Positions 1 to 7,859 of a stretch of DNA of 64,000 nt are shown here, one piece after another (within the stretch, counting starts at the first letter, position 1; each line of letters starts with the position of its first letter). The notes under the pieces were generated by a model. It did not search any database. It was not told where the DNA came from and saw only the letters and a list, made by a program, of their open reading frames with translations. This stretch comes from Pseudomonas sp. NFIX28 (GTDB taxonomy: Bacteria; Pseudomonadota; Gammaproteobacteria; Pseudomonadales; Pseudomonadaceae): assembly GCF_900107395.1 (NCBI RefSeq), contig NZ_FNPW01000009.1, forward strand, positions 176,419 through 240,418, in the 5' to 3' direction. Made by a program: the position numbers and the translations under genes.

Positions 1-208
1 TTGTGTTGGGCTCGGTTGAATGGCCGGTCGCAATCCGGGTAGCCGCTGCCGCAGGCTGCGCTCGACCGCGGAGCGGGCGTGGCCTTTGATGGCCTCGAAC
101 TCCTGCGGCCCGATGGATCAGCTTGCGCTCCGGGCAAATCCGTCGGGCTTCAGGGCTCGGGCTGGCTTATCATTAGCCGCCTAACGACAGGCTCAAGGTT
201 GACCCGGC
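1..208. other. Left-edge intergenic region with repeat fragment
   Basis: No gene of convincing length is visible before the start codon at 209. Positions 39-60 are a 22-base exact copy of one arm of the long inverted repeat found at 41281-41372, here without its partner arm, so it looks like a decayed or truncated repeat copy. The short GC-rich reading frames here have no family features. Confidence 0.5.
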
Positions 209-1150
209 ATGCTGGCCATTTTTCTCGAAACGCTGAATATCACTGCGCCGGTATTTGCCATGTTGTTTCTCGGTGTGCTGCTTAAGCGCATCGACTGGAT
301 CAACGACGGTTTTATCCACACGGCGTCGTCTCTGGTTTTCAACGTCACCATGCCGGCGCTGCTGATTCTCGGGATTCTGCATGCCGACCTGCATTCGGCG
401 CTCAAGCCCGGGTTGCTGATCTATTTTGCCGTGGCCACGCTGTTCAGCTTTGCCTTCGCCTGGGGTTGGGCGATCTGGCGCTGCCCGCGGGAAGACCGCG
501 GCATCTACACCCAGGGCGCGTTTCGCGGCAATAACGGGGTCATTGGCCTGGCGCTAGCGGCCAGCATGTATGGCGACTACGGGATTTCCCTCGGGGCGAT
601 TCTCGCGGCGCTGGTGATCCTCTTCTACAACACCCTGTCGACCATCGTCCTGGCGGTGTACAGCCCGGTGATCAAGTCCGATCCGTGGAGCATTTGCAAA
701 AGCGTGGTCAGCAATCCGTTGATCATCAGCGTGCTGGCGGCAACGCCTTTCGCGGTGTTCCAGATCGGCCTGCCGGCCTGGCTGGAAACCTCCGGCCAGT
801 ACCTGGCGCAGATGACCTTGCCGCTGGCATTGATCTGCATCGGCGGCACCCTGTCCCTGGCGGCGCTGCGCAAGAGTGGCGATCTGGCGTTGAGTTCGAG
901 CCTGGTGAAAATGCTCGGCCTGCCGATTCTGACCACTTTCGGGGCCTGGCTCTGCGGGTTTCGCGGAGCGGAGTTGGGGATTCTGTTCCTGTATTTCGGC
1001 AGCCCGACCGCGGCGGCGAGTTTTGTCATGGCCCGGGCGGCCAATGGCAATCATGAGTTGGCCGCCGCGATCATCGTCATCACCACATTGATGGCGGCGG
1101 TGACCACCAATATCGGCATCTTCCTGCTGCAGTGGGGCGGGTGGATCTGA
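209..1150 (+). CDS. AEC-family (auxin efflux carrier-type) transporter
   Basis: The 313-residue product is almost wholly hydrophobic and fits the ten-helix AEC/Mem_trans fold of inner-membrane carriers. The N-terminus (MLAIFLETLNITAPVFAMLF) and the inter-repeat NPLIISVLAA segment near residues 168-177 are typical of the family. Bacterial members export or import small organic anions such as malate or malonate, but nothing here fixes the substrate. An AAGG ribosome-binding site lies about 9 bases before the ATG. The gene stands alone, followed by a REP repeat and convergent genes. Confidence 0.85.
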   Translation: MLAIFLETLNITAPVFAMLFLGVLLKRIDWINDGFIHTASSLVFNVTMPALLILGILHADLHSALKPGLLIYFAVATLFSFAFAWGWAIWRCPREDRGIYTQGAFRGNNGVIGLALAASMYGDYGISLGAILAALVILFYNTLSTIVLAVYSPVIKSDPWSICKSVVSNPLIISVLAATPFAVFQIGLPAWLETSGQYLAQMTLPLALICIGGTLSLAALRKSGDLALSSSLVKMLGLPILTTFGAWLCGFRGAELGILFLYFGSPTAAASFVMARAANGNHELAAAIIVITTLMAAVTTNIGIFLLQWGGWI

Positions 1151-1160
1151 TCGGGGCTCT

Positions 1161-1259
1161 GTAGGAGCGAGTGGGCGGCGATCCGACTTGCCGGCGATAG
1201 CGACCTGCCTGACACACCGCCATCGCGGGCAATCGAGCGTCGGTCGGCCGCTCCTACAA
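1161..1259. repeat. REP-type inverted repeat pair
   Basis: The element opens with GTAGGAGCGAGTGGGCGG and closes with GGCCGCTCCTAC, forming an imperfect inverted repeat between two convergent genes. The same GTAGGAGCGA / TCGCTCCTAC termini recur at 3153, 44421, 50321, 53688 and 56244, so this is one member of a dispersed family. Confidence 0.75.
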
Positions 1260-1264
1260 GGGAA

Positions 1265-1645
1265 TCATTCCGCTTTCTGGTAAGTGTCGATCACTTCCTG
1301 GGCGGCGCGGAATGCATCGATTGCCGCCGGTACGCCGGCGTATACCGCGCAATGCAGTAGCGCTTCGCGGATTTCCTCCACGGTGCAGCCATTATTCAGG
1401 GCACCACGGACATGGCCCTTGAGTTCCTGCGGGCACTTGAGCGCGGTCAGGGCGGCGAGGGTGATCAGGCTGCGGGTTTTCAGCGGCAGGCCTTCGCGGT
1501 TCCAGACACCTCCCCAGGCATGCTCGTTGACGAACTCCTGCAACGGCTGGCTGAACTCGGTGGCGTTGCCCAGCGCGCGATCGACGAAGGCATCGCCCAT
1601 CACCTGACGGCGCATTTCCACGCCCTGCTTTTTATTCTCGGTCAT
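1265..1645 (-). CDS. Carboxymuconolactone decarboxylase family protein (PcaC-like)
   Basis: The 126-residue protein matches the length and pattern of PcaC-type gamma-carboxymuconolactone decarboxylases, with the conserved NEHAWGGVWNREGLPLKTRS region (about residues 39-58) and the helical stretch GHVRGALNNGCTVEEIREAL (about 76-95). PcaC decarboxylates 4-carboxymuconolactone in the protocatechuate branch of the beta-ketoadipate pathway. No other pca gene is nearby, so a role in a different decarboxylation or peroxide chemistry is possible. The ATG overlaps the antiporter stop by four bases (ATGA), showing translational coupling. The frame stays open upstream, but that extension lies within the antiporter gene. 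Confidence 0.85.
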   Translation of the reverse strand: MTENKKQGVEMRRQVMGDAFVDRALGNATEFSQPLQEFVNEHAWGGVWNREGLPLKTRSLITLAALTALKCPQELKGHVRGALNNGCTVEEIREALLHCAVYAGVPAAIDAFRAAQEVIDTYQKAE

Positions 1646-2697
1646 TGCGCTTCCCCTTTTTTGTGTTGGCGGCGCCAGGCCCGCAGCGAACTGAACAGCA
1701 GGAACGCCACCAGCACTGGCAGGACGAAAAACAGCATCAGCTCTTCCAGCTTGGCGGCCAGCGGCATGCCGGTGGTGAAGGACACCACGTGCAGCCCGTA
1801 GGCCAGGTACAGGCCGAGAAATAGCAGGCCTTCGGCGCGGGTGACCCGGTAACCCGAATAGAACACCGGCAGGCACAGCACCGCGACGCCGAGCATTACC
1901 GGCAGGTCGAAATCCAGGGCATTGGGCGATACCGACAAGGGCGTCGGCGCCACCAGGGCGGTGAACCCCAGGACCCCCAGCAGATTGAACAGGTTGCTGC
2001 CGATGACGTTGCCCACGGCAATGTCGCGCTGGCCCCGCAACGCTGCGATCAGCGAGGTGGCCAGGGCCGGCAGGGACGTGCCGACGGCGACGATAGTCAG
2101 GCCGATGATGCGTTCGGACAGCCCGAGGTCGGTGGCGACTTCCACTGCCGCCCTGAGCAGCAGATGGCCAGCGAACACCAGCAGGAGCAGGCCGCCGATC
2201 ATCCACAGCAGGCTGCTCAGCCAGTGCGCCTGCGGCGTTTCGCAGCTTTGCGGGGAATGCGGGCGCGCCGAATGCCGTGACTGGCGCAGCAGCAACCCCA
2301 GGTACAGGACCAGGGTGGCCAGCAGGATCAGGCCGTCGAGGGGCGTCAGTTCTTCGTTATAGGCCAGGGCGAACACCAGCAGGCTGGCGAGGATCATCAA
2401 CGGAATATCCAGCCGCACCAGCTGGCGAGATACCCGCAGCGGAATGATCAGGGCAGACAGGCCAAGGGTGACCAGGATGTTGAAGATGCCGCTGCCGATC
2501 ACACTGCCGACGGCGATATCGCTGTTTTCCGCCAGGGTGGCTTGCAGGCTGACCGCCATCTGCGGCGCGCTGCTGCCGAAGGCGACGATGCTCAGGCCGA
2601 TGATCAGCGCTCTTACATGCAGGCGGGCGGCCAGGCGGACCGCGCCGCGTACCAGCAACTCGGCGCCGGCGACCAGCAGGGCCAGGCCACTGAACAA
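1642..2697 (-). CDS. Calcium/sodium antiporter, CaCA family (YrbG-like)
   Basis: The product has the two-repeat architecture of the cation/Ca2+ exchanger superfamily: about ten membrane helices with an alpha-1 motif (FGSSAPQMAVS, about residues 41-51) and an alpha-2 motif (VGTSLPALATS, about 205-215). A hydrophilic linker of about 25 residues (HSARPHSPQS) separates the halves. The coordinates use a TTG at 2697, but this trims the first helix. The frame remains open upstream through CTG (2745) and ATT (2739), so the real N-terminus is probably longer and overlaps the rlpA-like stop. It is coupled to the downstream decarboxylase-like gene. Confidence 0.85.
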   Translation of the reverse strand: MFSGLALLVAGAELLVRGAVRLAARLHVRALIIGLSIVAFGSSAPQMAVSLQATLAENSDIAVGSVIGSGIFNILVTLGLSALIIPLRVSRQLVRLDIPLMILASLLVFALAYNEELTPLDGLILLATLVLYLGLLLRQSRHSARPHSPQSCETPQAHWLSSLLWMIGGLLLLVFAGHLLLRAAVEVATDLGLSERIIGLTIVAVGTSLPALATSLIAALRGQRDIAVGNVIGSNLFNLLGVLGFTALVAPTPLSVSPNALDFDLPVMLGVAVLCLPVFYSGYRVTRAEGLLFLGLYLAYGLHVVSFTTGMPLAAKLEELMLFFVLPVLVAFLLFSSLRAWRRQHKKGEAQ

Positions 2698-2755
2698 CTG
2701 GAGGACGCTGAGTAGCGGTAAATCGGTTAATCCGAAAATGATCAGGGCTCCGGGT

Positions 2756-3127
2756 TCAGTCGCTGATGGCTTGCACGCGCACCTTGGCGGTGCCGCTCCT
2801 GATCATACCCAACTGTTGCGCGGCGGCACGCGACAAATCGATCAGGCGACCACGGATATGCGGGCCACGGTCGTTGATCCGGACCACGACGCTTTTGTCG
2901 TTATTGAGGTTGGTGACTTTGACCCGGGTGCCGAATGGCAGCTCGCGATGGGCGGCGGTCATGCCGTGCTGGTTGAAGGGTTCGCCACTGGCGGTGCGTT
3001 TGCCGTGGTGTTTGGCGCCGTAATAGGAGGCGACGCCGGACTTGTCATAACCCCGAGGGTCGATGACATGGCTGGCGCAACCGGCCAGCAGTGAGAAAAG
3101 GGCCAGGCAGCCCAGCAAGCGTTTCAT
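2756..3127 (-). CDS. RlpA-like septal ring lytic transglycosylase, lipoprotein
   Basis: This 123-residue protein starts with a lipoprotein signal peptide (MKRLLGCLALFSLLAGC, lipobox LAGC) followed by one double-psi beta-barrel domain: GVASYYG, GEPFNQHGMTAAHRELPFGT, and the VRINDRGP motif typical of RlpA. RlpA enzymes cleave denuded glycan strands of peptidoglycan at the septum. It is much shorter than classical RlpA because it lacks a SPOR domain, so septal targeting by bare glycan is not expected. I chose the ATG at 3127 because it directly precedes the signal peptide; codons upstream run through a REP repeat. Confidence 0.88.
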   Translation of the reverse strand: MKRLLGCLALFSLLAGCASHVIDPRGYDKSGVASYYGAKHHGKRTASGEPFNQHGMTAAHRELPFGTRVKVTNLNNDKSVVVRINDRGPHIRGRLIDLSRAAAQQLGMIRSGTAKVRVQAISD

Positions 3128-3152
3128 CGATACGGGACCCCAGATACAAGAA

Positions 3153-3219
3153 TAGGAGCGAGCCTGCCCGCGCTTGCGTCTTGTCTGGGACAACGCAATC
3201 GCGGGCAGGCTCGCTCCTA
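3153..3219. repeat. REP-type inverted repeat
   Basis: TAGGAGCGAGCCTGCCCGCG and its near-perfect inverse CGCGGGCAGGCTCGCTCCTA flank a 27-base spacer, forming a long hairpin between gatB and the rlpA-like gene. It belongs to the same family as the repeats at 44421 and 56244. Confidence 0.8.
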
Positions 3220-3258
3220 CAGGGGCGGAATATTCGAACTCCGCCATCAACACTGCAG

Positions 3259-4704
3259 TCAGCCTTCGAGTTTGCTTTTCAGCAATTCGTTCACTTGCTG
3301 CGGGTTGGCTTTGCCTTTGGAGGCCTTCATCGCCTGGCCGACGAAGAAGCCGAACATCTTGCCGCGCTTGGCTTCATCGGCGGCGCGGTACTGTTCGACC
3401 TGCTCGGCGTTGGCCGCCAGCATCTCGTCCAGCACGGCGGAGATGGCGCCGGTGTCGGTGACCTGCTTGAGGCCGCGCTTGTCGATGATCTCGTCGGCGC
3501 TGCCTTCGCCATTGGCCATGGCTTCGAACACGGTCTTGGCGATCTTGCCGGAGATGGTGTTGTCCTTGATGCGCAGCAGCATGCCGCCCAGCTGTTCGGC
3601 AGAGACCGGCGCCTCGTCGATTTCCAGGCCCTGCTTGTTCAGCAGGCTGCCCAACTCGACCATGACCCAGTTGGCGGCGAGCTTGGCATCACCGGCGATG
3701 CTCGCGACTTTTTCGAAGTAGTCCGCCTGTTCGCGGCTCGAGGCCAGCACGCTGGCGTCGTAGACCGACAGGCCGAACTGTTCCTGGAAACGCTCGCGTT
3801 TCTGCGGTGGCAGCTCGGGCAGGGTGGCGCGTACCTGGTCGAGGAACGAGTCCTCGATGACCACTGGCAGCAGGTCCGGGTCGGGGAAGTAGCGGTAGTC
3901 GTTGGCTTCTTCCTTGCTGCGCATCGGACGGGTCTCGTCCTTGTTCGGGTCGTACAGGCGGGTCTGCTGGATCACCTTGCCGCCGTCCTCGATCAGTTCG
4001 ATCTGACGCTGGACTTCCGAGTTGATGGCTTTCTCGATGAAGCGGAACGAGTTGACGTTCTTGATCTCGCAACGAGTGCCGAACTCGGCCTGGCCTTTGG
4101 GGCGTACCGAGACGTTGCAGTCGCAACGCAGGGAGCCTTCGGCCATGTTGCCGTCACAGATCCCCAGGTAGCGCACCAGCGCGTGGATCGACTTGACGTA
4201 GGCCACGGCTTCCTTGGCGCTGCGCATGTCCGGCTCGGAAACGATTTCCAGCAGCGGGGTGCCGGCACGGTTCAGGTCGATGCCGCTGGCGCCGTTGAAC
4301 TCTTCGTGCAGGCTCTTGCCGGCGTCTTCTTCCAGGTGCGCGCGGGTGATGCCGACGCGTTTGACCGTGCCGTCTTCCAGTGGGATGTCCAGGTGGCCCT
4401 TGCCGACGATCGGCAATTCCATCTGGCTGATCTGGTAGCCCTTGGGCAGGTCCGGATAGAAGTAGTTCTTGCGTGCGAACACGTTGTGCTGGCCGATCTC
4501 GGCGTCGATGGCCAGGCCGAACATGACCGCCATGCGCACCGCTTCCTGGTTCAGCACCGGCAGAACGCCGGGCATGCCCAGGTCCACCAGGCTCGCCTGG
4601 GTGTTGGGCTCGGCACCGAAGGCGGTGGAGCTACCGGAGAAAATCTTCGATTTGGTGGTGAGCTGGGTATGGATCTCCAGCCCGATCACGACTTCCCATT
4701 GCAT
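3259..4704 (-). CDS. gatB: Aspartyl/glutamyl-tRNA amidotransferase subunit B
   Basis: GatB is the kinase subunit of the GatCAB amidotransferase. It phosphorylates the acyl group of misacylated Asp-tRNA(Asn) or Glu-tRNA(Gln), which is then amidated with ammonia from GatA. The 481-residue product begins MQWEVVIGLEIHTQL, a GatB hallmark, and continues with GLAIDAEIGQHNVFARKNYFYPDLPKGYQ-type cradle sequences and a YqeY-like helical C-terminal tail that binds tRNA. The ATG at 4704 is the canonical start, preceded by GAGGAGAC. It lies 10 bases downstream of gatA in the gatC-gatA-gatB operon. Confidence 0.98.
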   Translation of the reverse strand: MQWEVVIGLEIHTQLTTKSKIFSGSSTAFGAEPNTQASLVDLGMPGVLPVLNQEAVRMAVMFGLAIDAEIGQHNVFARKNYFYPDLPKGYQISQMELPIVGKGHLDIPLEDGTVKRVGITRAHLEEDAGKSLHEEFNGASGIDLNRAGTPLLEIVSEPDMRSAKEAVAYVKSIHALVRYLGICDGNMAEGSLRCDCNVSVRPKGQAEFGTRCEIKNVNSFRFIEKAINSEVQRQIELIEDGGKVIQQTRLYDPNKDETRPMRSKEEANDYRYFPDPDLLPVVIEDSFLDQVRATLPELPPQKRERFQEQFGLSVYDASVLASSREQADYFEKVASIAGDAKLAANWVMVELGSLLNKQGLEIDEAPVSAEQLGGMLLRIKDNTISGKIAKTVFEAMANGEGSADEIIDKRGLKQVTDTGAISAVLDEMLAANAEQVEQYRAADEAKRGKMFGFFVGQAMKASKGKANPQQVNELLKSKLEG

Positions 4705-4714
4705 GTGTGTCTCC

Positions 4715-6166
4715 TCAGAAGCCGGTTGGGGTGCGGGTGTGCCAGTCAGTGTGTAACTGATACTGGTGCGCAACGTTGAGCAAGCGGCCTTCCTGGAAAT
4801 ACGGGGCGAGCAACTGCACGCCGACCGGCAAGCCATCGACGAAGCCGGCGGGCATGGACAAGCCCGGCAGGCCCGCGAGGTTGGCGGTGATGGTGTAGAC
4901 GTCTTCCAGATACGCAGCGACCGGGTCGCTGCTCTTGTCGCCGATTTTCCAGGCCGGGTTCGGCGTGGTCGGGCCAAGGATGATGTCGACTTCATTAAAG
5001 GCAGCCATGAAGTCGTTCTTGATCAGGCGACGGATCTTTTGGGCCTTCAGGTAATAGGCATCGTAATAGCCGGCCGACAGCGCATAGGCGCCAACCATGA
5101 TCCGGCGCTGCACTTCGGTGCCGAAACCTTCGCCACGGGAACGCTTGTACAGGTCGGTGAGGTTCTTCGGCTCTTCGCAGCGATAGCCGAACCGCACGCC
5201 GTCGAAACGCGACAGGTTGGAGGAGGCTTCCGCCGGGGCGATCACGTAGTACGCCGGAATGGCGTGCTGCATGTTCGGCAGGCTGATTTCCTTGATCACG
5301 GCGCCGAGCTTTTCCAGCTCCTTGACGCTGTTATGGACCAGGTCGGCGATACGCGGGTCGAGGCCGGCGCTGAAGTATTCCTTGGGTACGCCGATGCGCA
5401 GGCCCTGCAGCGAGCCATTGAGGCTGGCGCTGTAGTCCGGTACCGGTTCGTCGATGCTGGTGGAGTCCTGCGGGTCGAAACCGGCCATGCCTTGCAGCAG
5501 GATCGCGCAGTCCTCGGCGGTGCGTGCCAGCGGCCCGCCCTGATCGAGGCTGGAGGCGTAGGCGATCATGCCCCAGCGCGAAACGCGGCCGTAGGTCGGC
5601 TTCAGGCCGGTGAGGTTGGTCAATGCCGCCGGCTGGCGGATCGAGCCGCCGGTGTCGGTGCCGGTGGCGGCAGGCAGCAGGCGCGCGGCAACCGCGGCCG
5701 CCGAACCGCCGGACGAACCGCCCGGAACGTGTTCCAGGTTCCACGGGTTTTTCGCCGCGCCGTAATAGCTGGTCTCGTTGCCCGAGCCCATGGCGAATTC
5801 GTCCATGTTGGTCTTGCCCAGGGTCACGGCCCCGGCAGCGGCCAGCTTGGCGACCACGGTGGCGTCGTAAGGCGCCTTGAAGTTGTCGAGCATCTTCGAG
5901 CCGCAGCTGGTGCGGATGCCCTGGGTGCAGAACAGGTCCTTGTGGGCGATCGGCGCGCCGAGCAGGGCACCGTTCTCGCCGCTCGCGCGACGGGCGTCAG
6001 CGGCCTTGGCCTGCTGCAGCGCGAGATCTTCGGTGAGGCTGATGAAGCTGTTGAGCTGCGGGTCGAGCTGGGTGATGCGCGCCAGCAGGGTCTTGGTCAG
6101 CTCTTCGGAGGAAAACTTCTTGTCGGCGAGTCCGCGGGCGATCTCAGCCAGAGTCATATGATGCAT
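4715..6166 (-). CDS. gatA: Aspartyl/glutamyl-tRNA amidotransferase subunit A
   Basis: GatA is the amidase-signature subunit that hydrolyses glutamine and channels ammonia to GatB. The 483-residue protein shows the Ser-cisSer-Lys triad: Lys76 in APIAHKDLF, the cis-Ser at about 151 in PGGSSGGSA, and the nucleophile Ser175 in DTGGSIRQPA. The length is normal for the family. Translation probably starts at MHHMTLAEI; a second ATG three codons in is possible. The gene sits 16 bases after gatC and 10 before gatB. Confidence 0.98.
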   Translation of the reverse strand: MHHMTLAEIARGLADKKFSSEELTKTLLARITQLDPQLNSFISLTEDLALQQAKAADARRASGENGALLGAPIAHKDLFCTQGIRTSCGSKMLDNFKAPYDATVVAKLAAAGAVTLGKTNMDEFAMGSGNETSYYGAAKNPWNLEHVPGGSSGGSAAAVAARLLPAATGTDTGGSIRQPAALTNLTGLKPTYGRVSRWGMIAYASSLDQGGPLARTAEDCAILLQGMAGFDPQDSTSIDEPVPDYSASLNGSLQGLRIGVPKEYFSAGLDPRIADLVHNSVKELEKLGAVIKEISLPNMQHAIPAYYVIAPAEASSNLSRFDGVRFGYRCEEPKNLTDLYKRSRGEGFGTEVQRRIMVGAYALSAGYYDAYYLKAQKIRRLIKNDFMAAFNEVDIILGPTTPNPAWKIGDKSSDPVAAYLEDVYTITANLAGLPGLSMPAGFVDGLPVGVQLLAPYFQEGRLLNVAHQYQLHTDWHTRTPTGF

Positions 6167-6182
6167 TGCAGGCTCTTTCCCT

Positions 6183-6470
6183 TTAGTCGATGACTTTCGG
6201 AACCAGGTACAGGCCGTTTTCGACCGCTGGTGCGATGGACTGATAGGCCTCGCGATGATTGGACTCGGTCACAACGTCTGCGCGCAGGCGCTGGCTGGCT
6301 TCCAGTGGGTGGGCCAGCGGCTCGATACCGTCGGTATCGACTGCCTGCATTTCATCCACCAGCCCGAGAATGCTGTTCAGGGCGGAGGTGATGTGTGGAA
6401 GATCGGCATCATTGAGGCCAAGGCTGGCCAGATGAGCGATTTTTTCCACGTCGGAGCGTTCAAGCGCCAT
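6183..6470 (-). CDS. gatC: Aspartyl/glutamyl-tRNA amidotransferase subunit C
   Basis: This small 95-residue subunit stabilises the GatA-GatB interface. Features are the N-terminal helix LERSDVEKIAHLASLGL, the acidic middle with NSILGLVDEMQAVDTDGIEPLAHP, and the C-terminal PAVENGLYLVPKVID, all typical of GatC. A GGAG ribosome-binding site lies 6-7 bases before the ATG. It is the first gene of the leftward gatCAB operon and is divergent from mreB. Confidence 0.97.
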   Translation of the reverse strand: MALERSDVEKIAHLASLGLNDADLPHITSALNSILGLVDEMQAVDTDGIEPLAHPLEASQRLRADVVTESNHREAYQSIAPAVENGLYLVPKVID

Positions 6471-6680
6471 GGGATTCTCCAGTGGAAAACAGAACGGATC
6501 TCATCCGTGTGTTAGATTGTCGGAACACTACCGCATTTCTACGGTCATAAGGCCGCGATTGTGGGGGTTGGTGCACAGAAAAGCAGCCAATTTAACATAT
6601 TGGCGCCTTGCCCAAAATCCCTGTCGTTGTTAGAGTTTGCCGCACTTTTTTACCCACGCGTTGCCTAGGGTCCCTTTCCC
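6471..6680. promoter_or_regulatory. Divergent gatC / mreB promoter region
   Basis: This 210-base gap separates the leftward gatCAB and rightward mreBCD operons and must carry both promoters. A weak candidate for mreB is TTGCCC at 6608-6613 with TTAGAG at 6630-6635 (16-base spacer). An inverted repeat GCCAAT...ATTGGC spans about 6586-6604 and could be an operator. No coding potential is visible. Confidence 0.4.
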
Positions 6681-7718
6681 ATGTTCAAGAAACTGCGTGG
6701 CATGTTTTCCAGCGATCTTTCCATTGACCTGGGCACTGCCAACACCCTTATTTACGTGCGCGAGCGCGGTATTGTCCTGAATGAACCATCGGTTGTGGCC
6801 ATTCGGACCCACGGTAATCAGAAAAGTGTTGTGGCTGTCGGTACCGAAGCCAAGCGCATGCTCGGCCGTACTCCGGGCAACATTGCTGCCATTCGTCCGA
6901 TGAAGGACGGCGTGATCGCCGACTTCAGTGTCTGCGAAAAGATGCTGCAATACTTTATCAACAAAGTTCACGAAAACAGTTTCCTGCAGCCCAGCCCTCG
7001 TGTGCTGATCTGCGTTCCATGCAAGTCCACCCAGGTTGAGCGTCGCGCCATCCGTGAATCGGCCCTCGGCGCCGGTGCCCGTGAAGTATTCCTGATCGAA
7101 GAGCCGATGGCGGCCGCGATCGGTGCCGGCCTGCCGGTTGAAGAAGCTCGCGGTTCGATGGTCGTGGATATCGGTGGCGGTACCACCGAAATCGCCTTGA
7201 TCTCCCTGAATGGCGTGGTGTACGCCGAATCCGTACGGGTTGGCGGCGACCGTTTCGACGAAGCGATCATCACCTACGTGCGTCGCAACTACGGCAGCCT
7301 GATCGGCGAATCCACCGCCGAGCGCATCAAGCAGGAAATCGGTACTGCCTACCCGGGCGGCGAAGTCCGTGAAGTCGACGTTCGCGGCCGTAACCTGGCC
7401 GAAGGCGTGCCACGTGCATTCACCCTGAACTCCAACGAAGTGCTGGAAGCTCTGCAAGAGTCCCTGGCAACCATCGTTCAGGCGGTGAAAAGCGCTCTGG
7501 AGCAATCGCCTCCGGAACTGGCTTCGGACATCGCCGAGCGCGGCCTGGTGCTGACCGGTGGGGGCGCCCTGCTGCGTGACCTGGACAAGTTGCTGGCCCA
7601 GGAAACCGGTCTGCCGGTGATCGTCGCCGAAGACCCGCTGACCTGCGTAGCCCGCGGCGGTGGCCGTGCATTGGAAATGATGGACAAACACACCATGGAC
7701 CTGCTCTCCAGCGAATAA
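6681..7718 (+). CDS. mreB: Rod shape-determining protein MreB
   Basis: MreB is the bacterial actin that forms membrane-bound filaments directing the elongasome during lateral wall synthesis. The 345-residue sequence has the actin-type ATPase motifs: phosphate-1 LSIDLGTANTLIYV near residue 13-26, phosphate-2 VVDIGGGTTEIALI, and adenosine motif LTGGGALLRDLD. An N-terminal MFKKLRGMF stretch is the usual amphipathic membrane anchor. It is the first gene of mreB-mreC-mreD. A hairpin without a T-tract follows at 7752-7773, so mreC is probably read through from here. Confidence 0.98.
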   Translation: MFKKLRGMFSSDLSIDLGTANTLIYVRERGIVLNEPSVVAIRTHGNQKSVVAVGTEAKRMLGRTPGNIAAIRPMKDGVIADFSVCEKMLQYFINKVHENSFLQPSPRVLICVPCKSTQVERRAIRESALGAGAREVFLIEEPMAAAIGAGLPVEEARGSMVVDIGGGTTEIALISLNGVVYAESVRVGGDRFDEAIITYVRRNYGSLIGESTAERIKQEIGTAYPGGEVREVDVRGRNLAEGVPRAFTLNSNEVLEALQESLATIVQAVKSALEQSPPELASDIAERGLVLTGGGALLRDLDKLLAQETGLPVIVAEDPLTCVARGGGRALEMMDKHTMDLLSSE

Positions 7719-7751
7719 TCGCGCCGGGTGCATCCATGTGTTCCGCTCGCA

Positions 7752-7773
7752 GGCAGCACTTTGCAGTGCTGCC
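7752..7773 (+). promoter_or_regulatory. Hairpin between mreB and mreC
   Basis: GGCAGCACT-TTGC-AGTGCTGCC is a perfect 9-base-pair stem in the mreB-mreC gap. No run of T residues follows, so it does not look like an intrinsic terminator. It may be an mRNA stabiliser or processing site that keeps MreB in excess over MreC and MreD. Confidence 0.45.
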
Positions 7774-7859
7774 TGTTGGCGTTTATCTTCTGTCATTCTG
7801 CTCCAGGCCGGTTTGAAGCCGTATGAATAAAGAGAACATTTGCCTGGGAGGAGCGGCTT

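Noticed and set aside
1265..2206. 313-residue extended form of the carboxymuconolactone decarboxylase-like protein
   Set aside because: The N-terminal part is another frame of the antiporter gene; the short 126-residue form matches the family.
3091..4779. Long frame on the plus strand opposite gatB
   Set aside because: It is antisense to a clear GatB gene, has no domain and reflects GC-rich codon bias.
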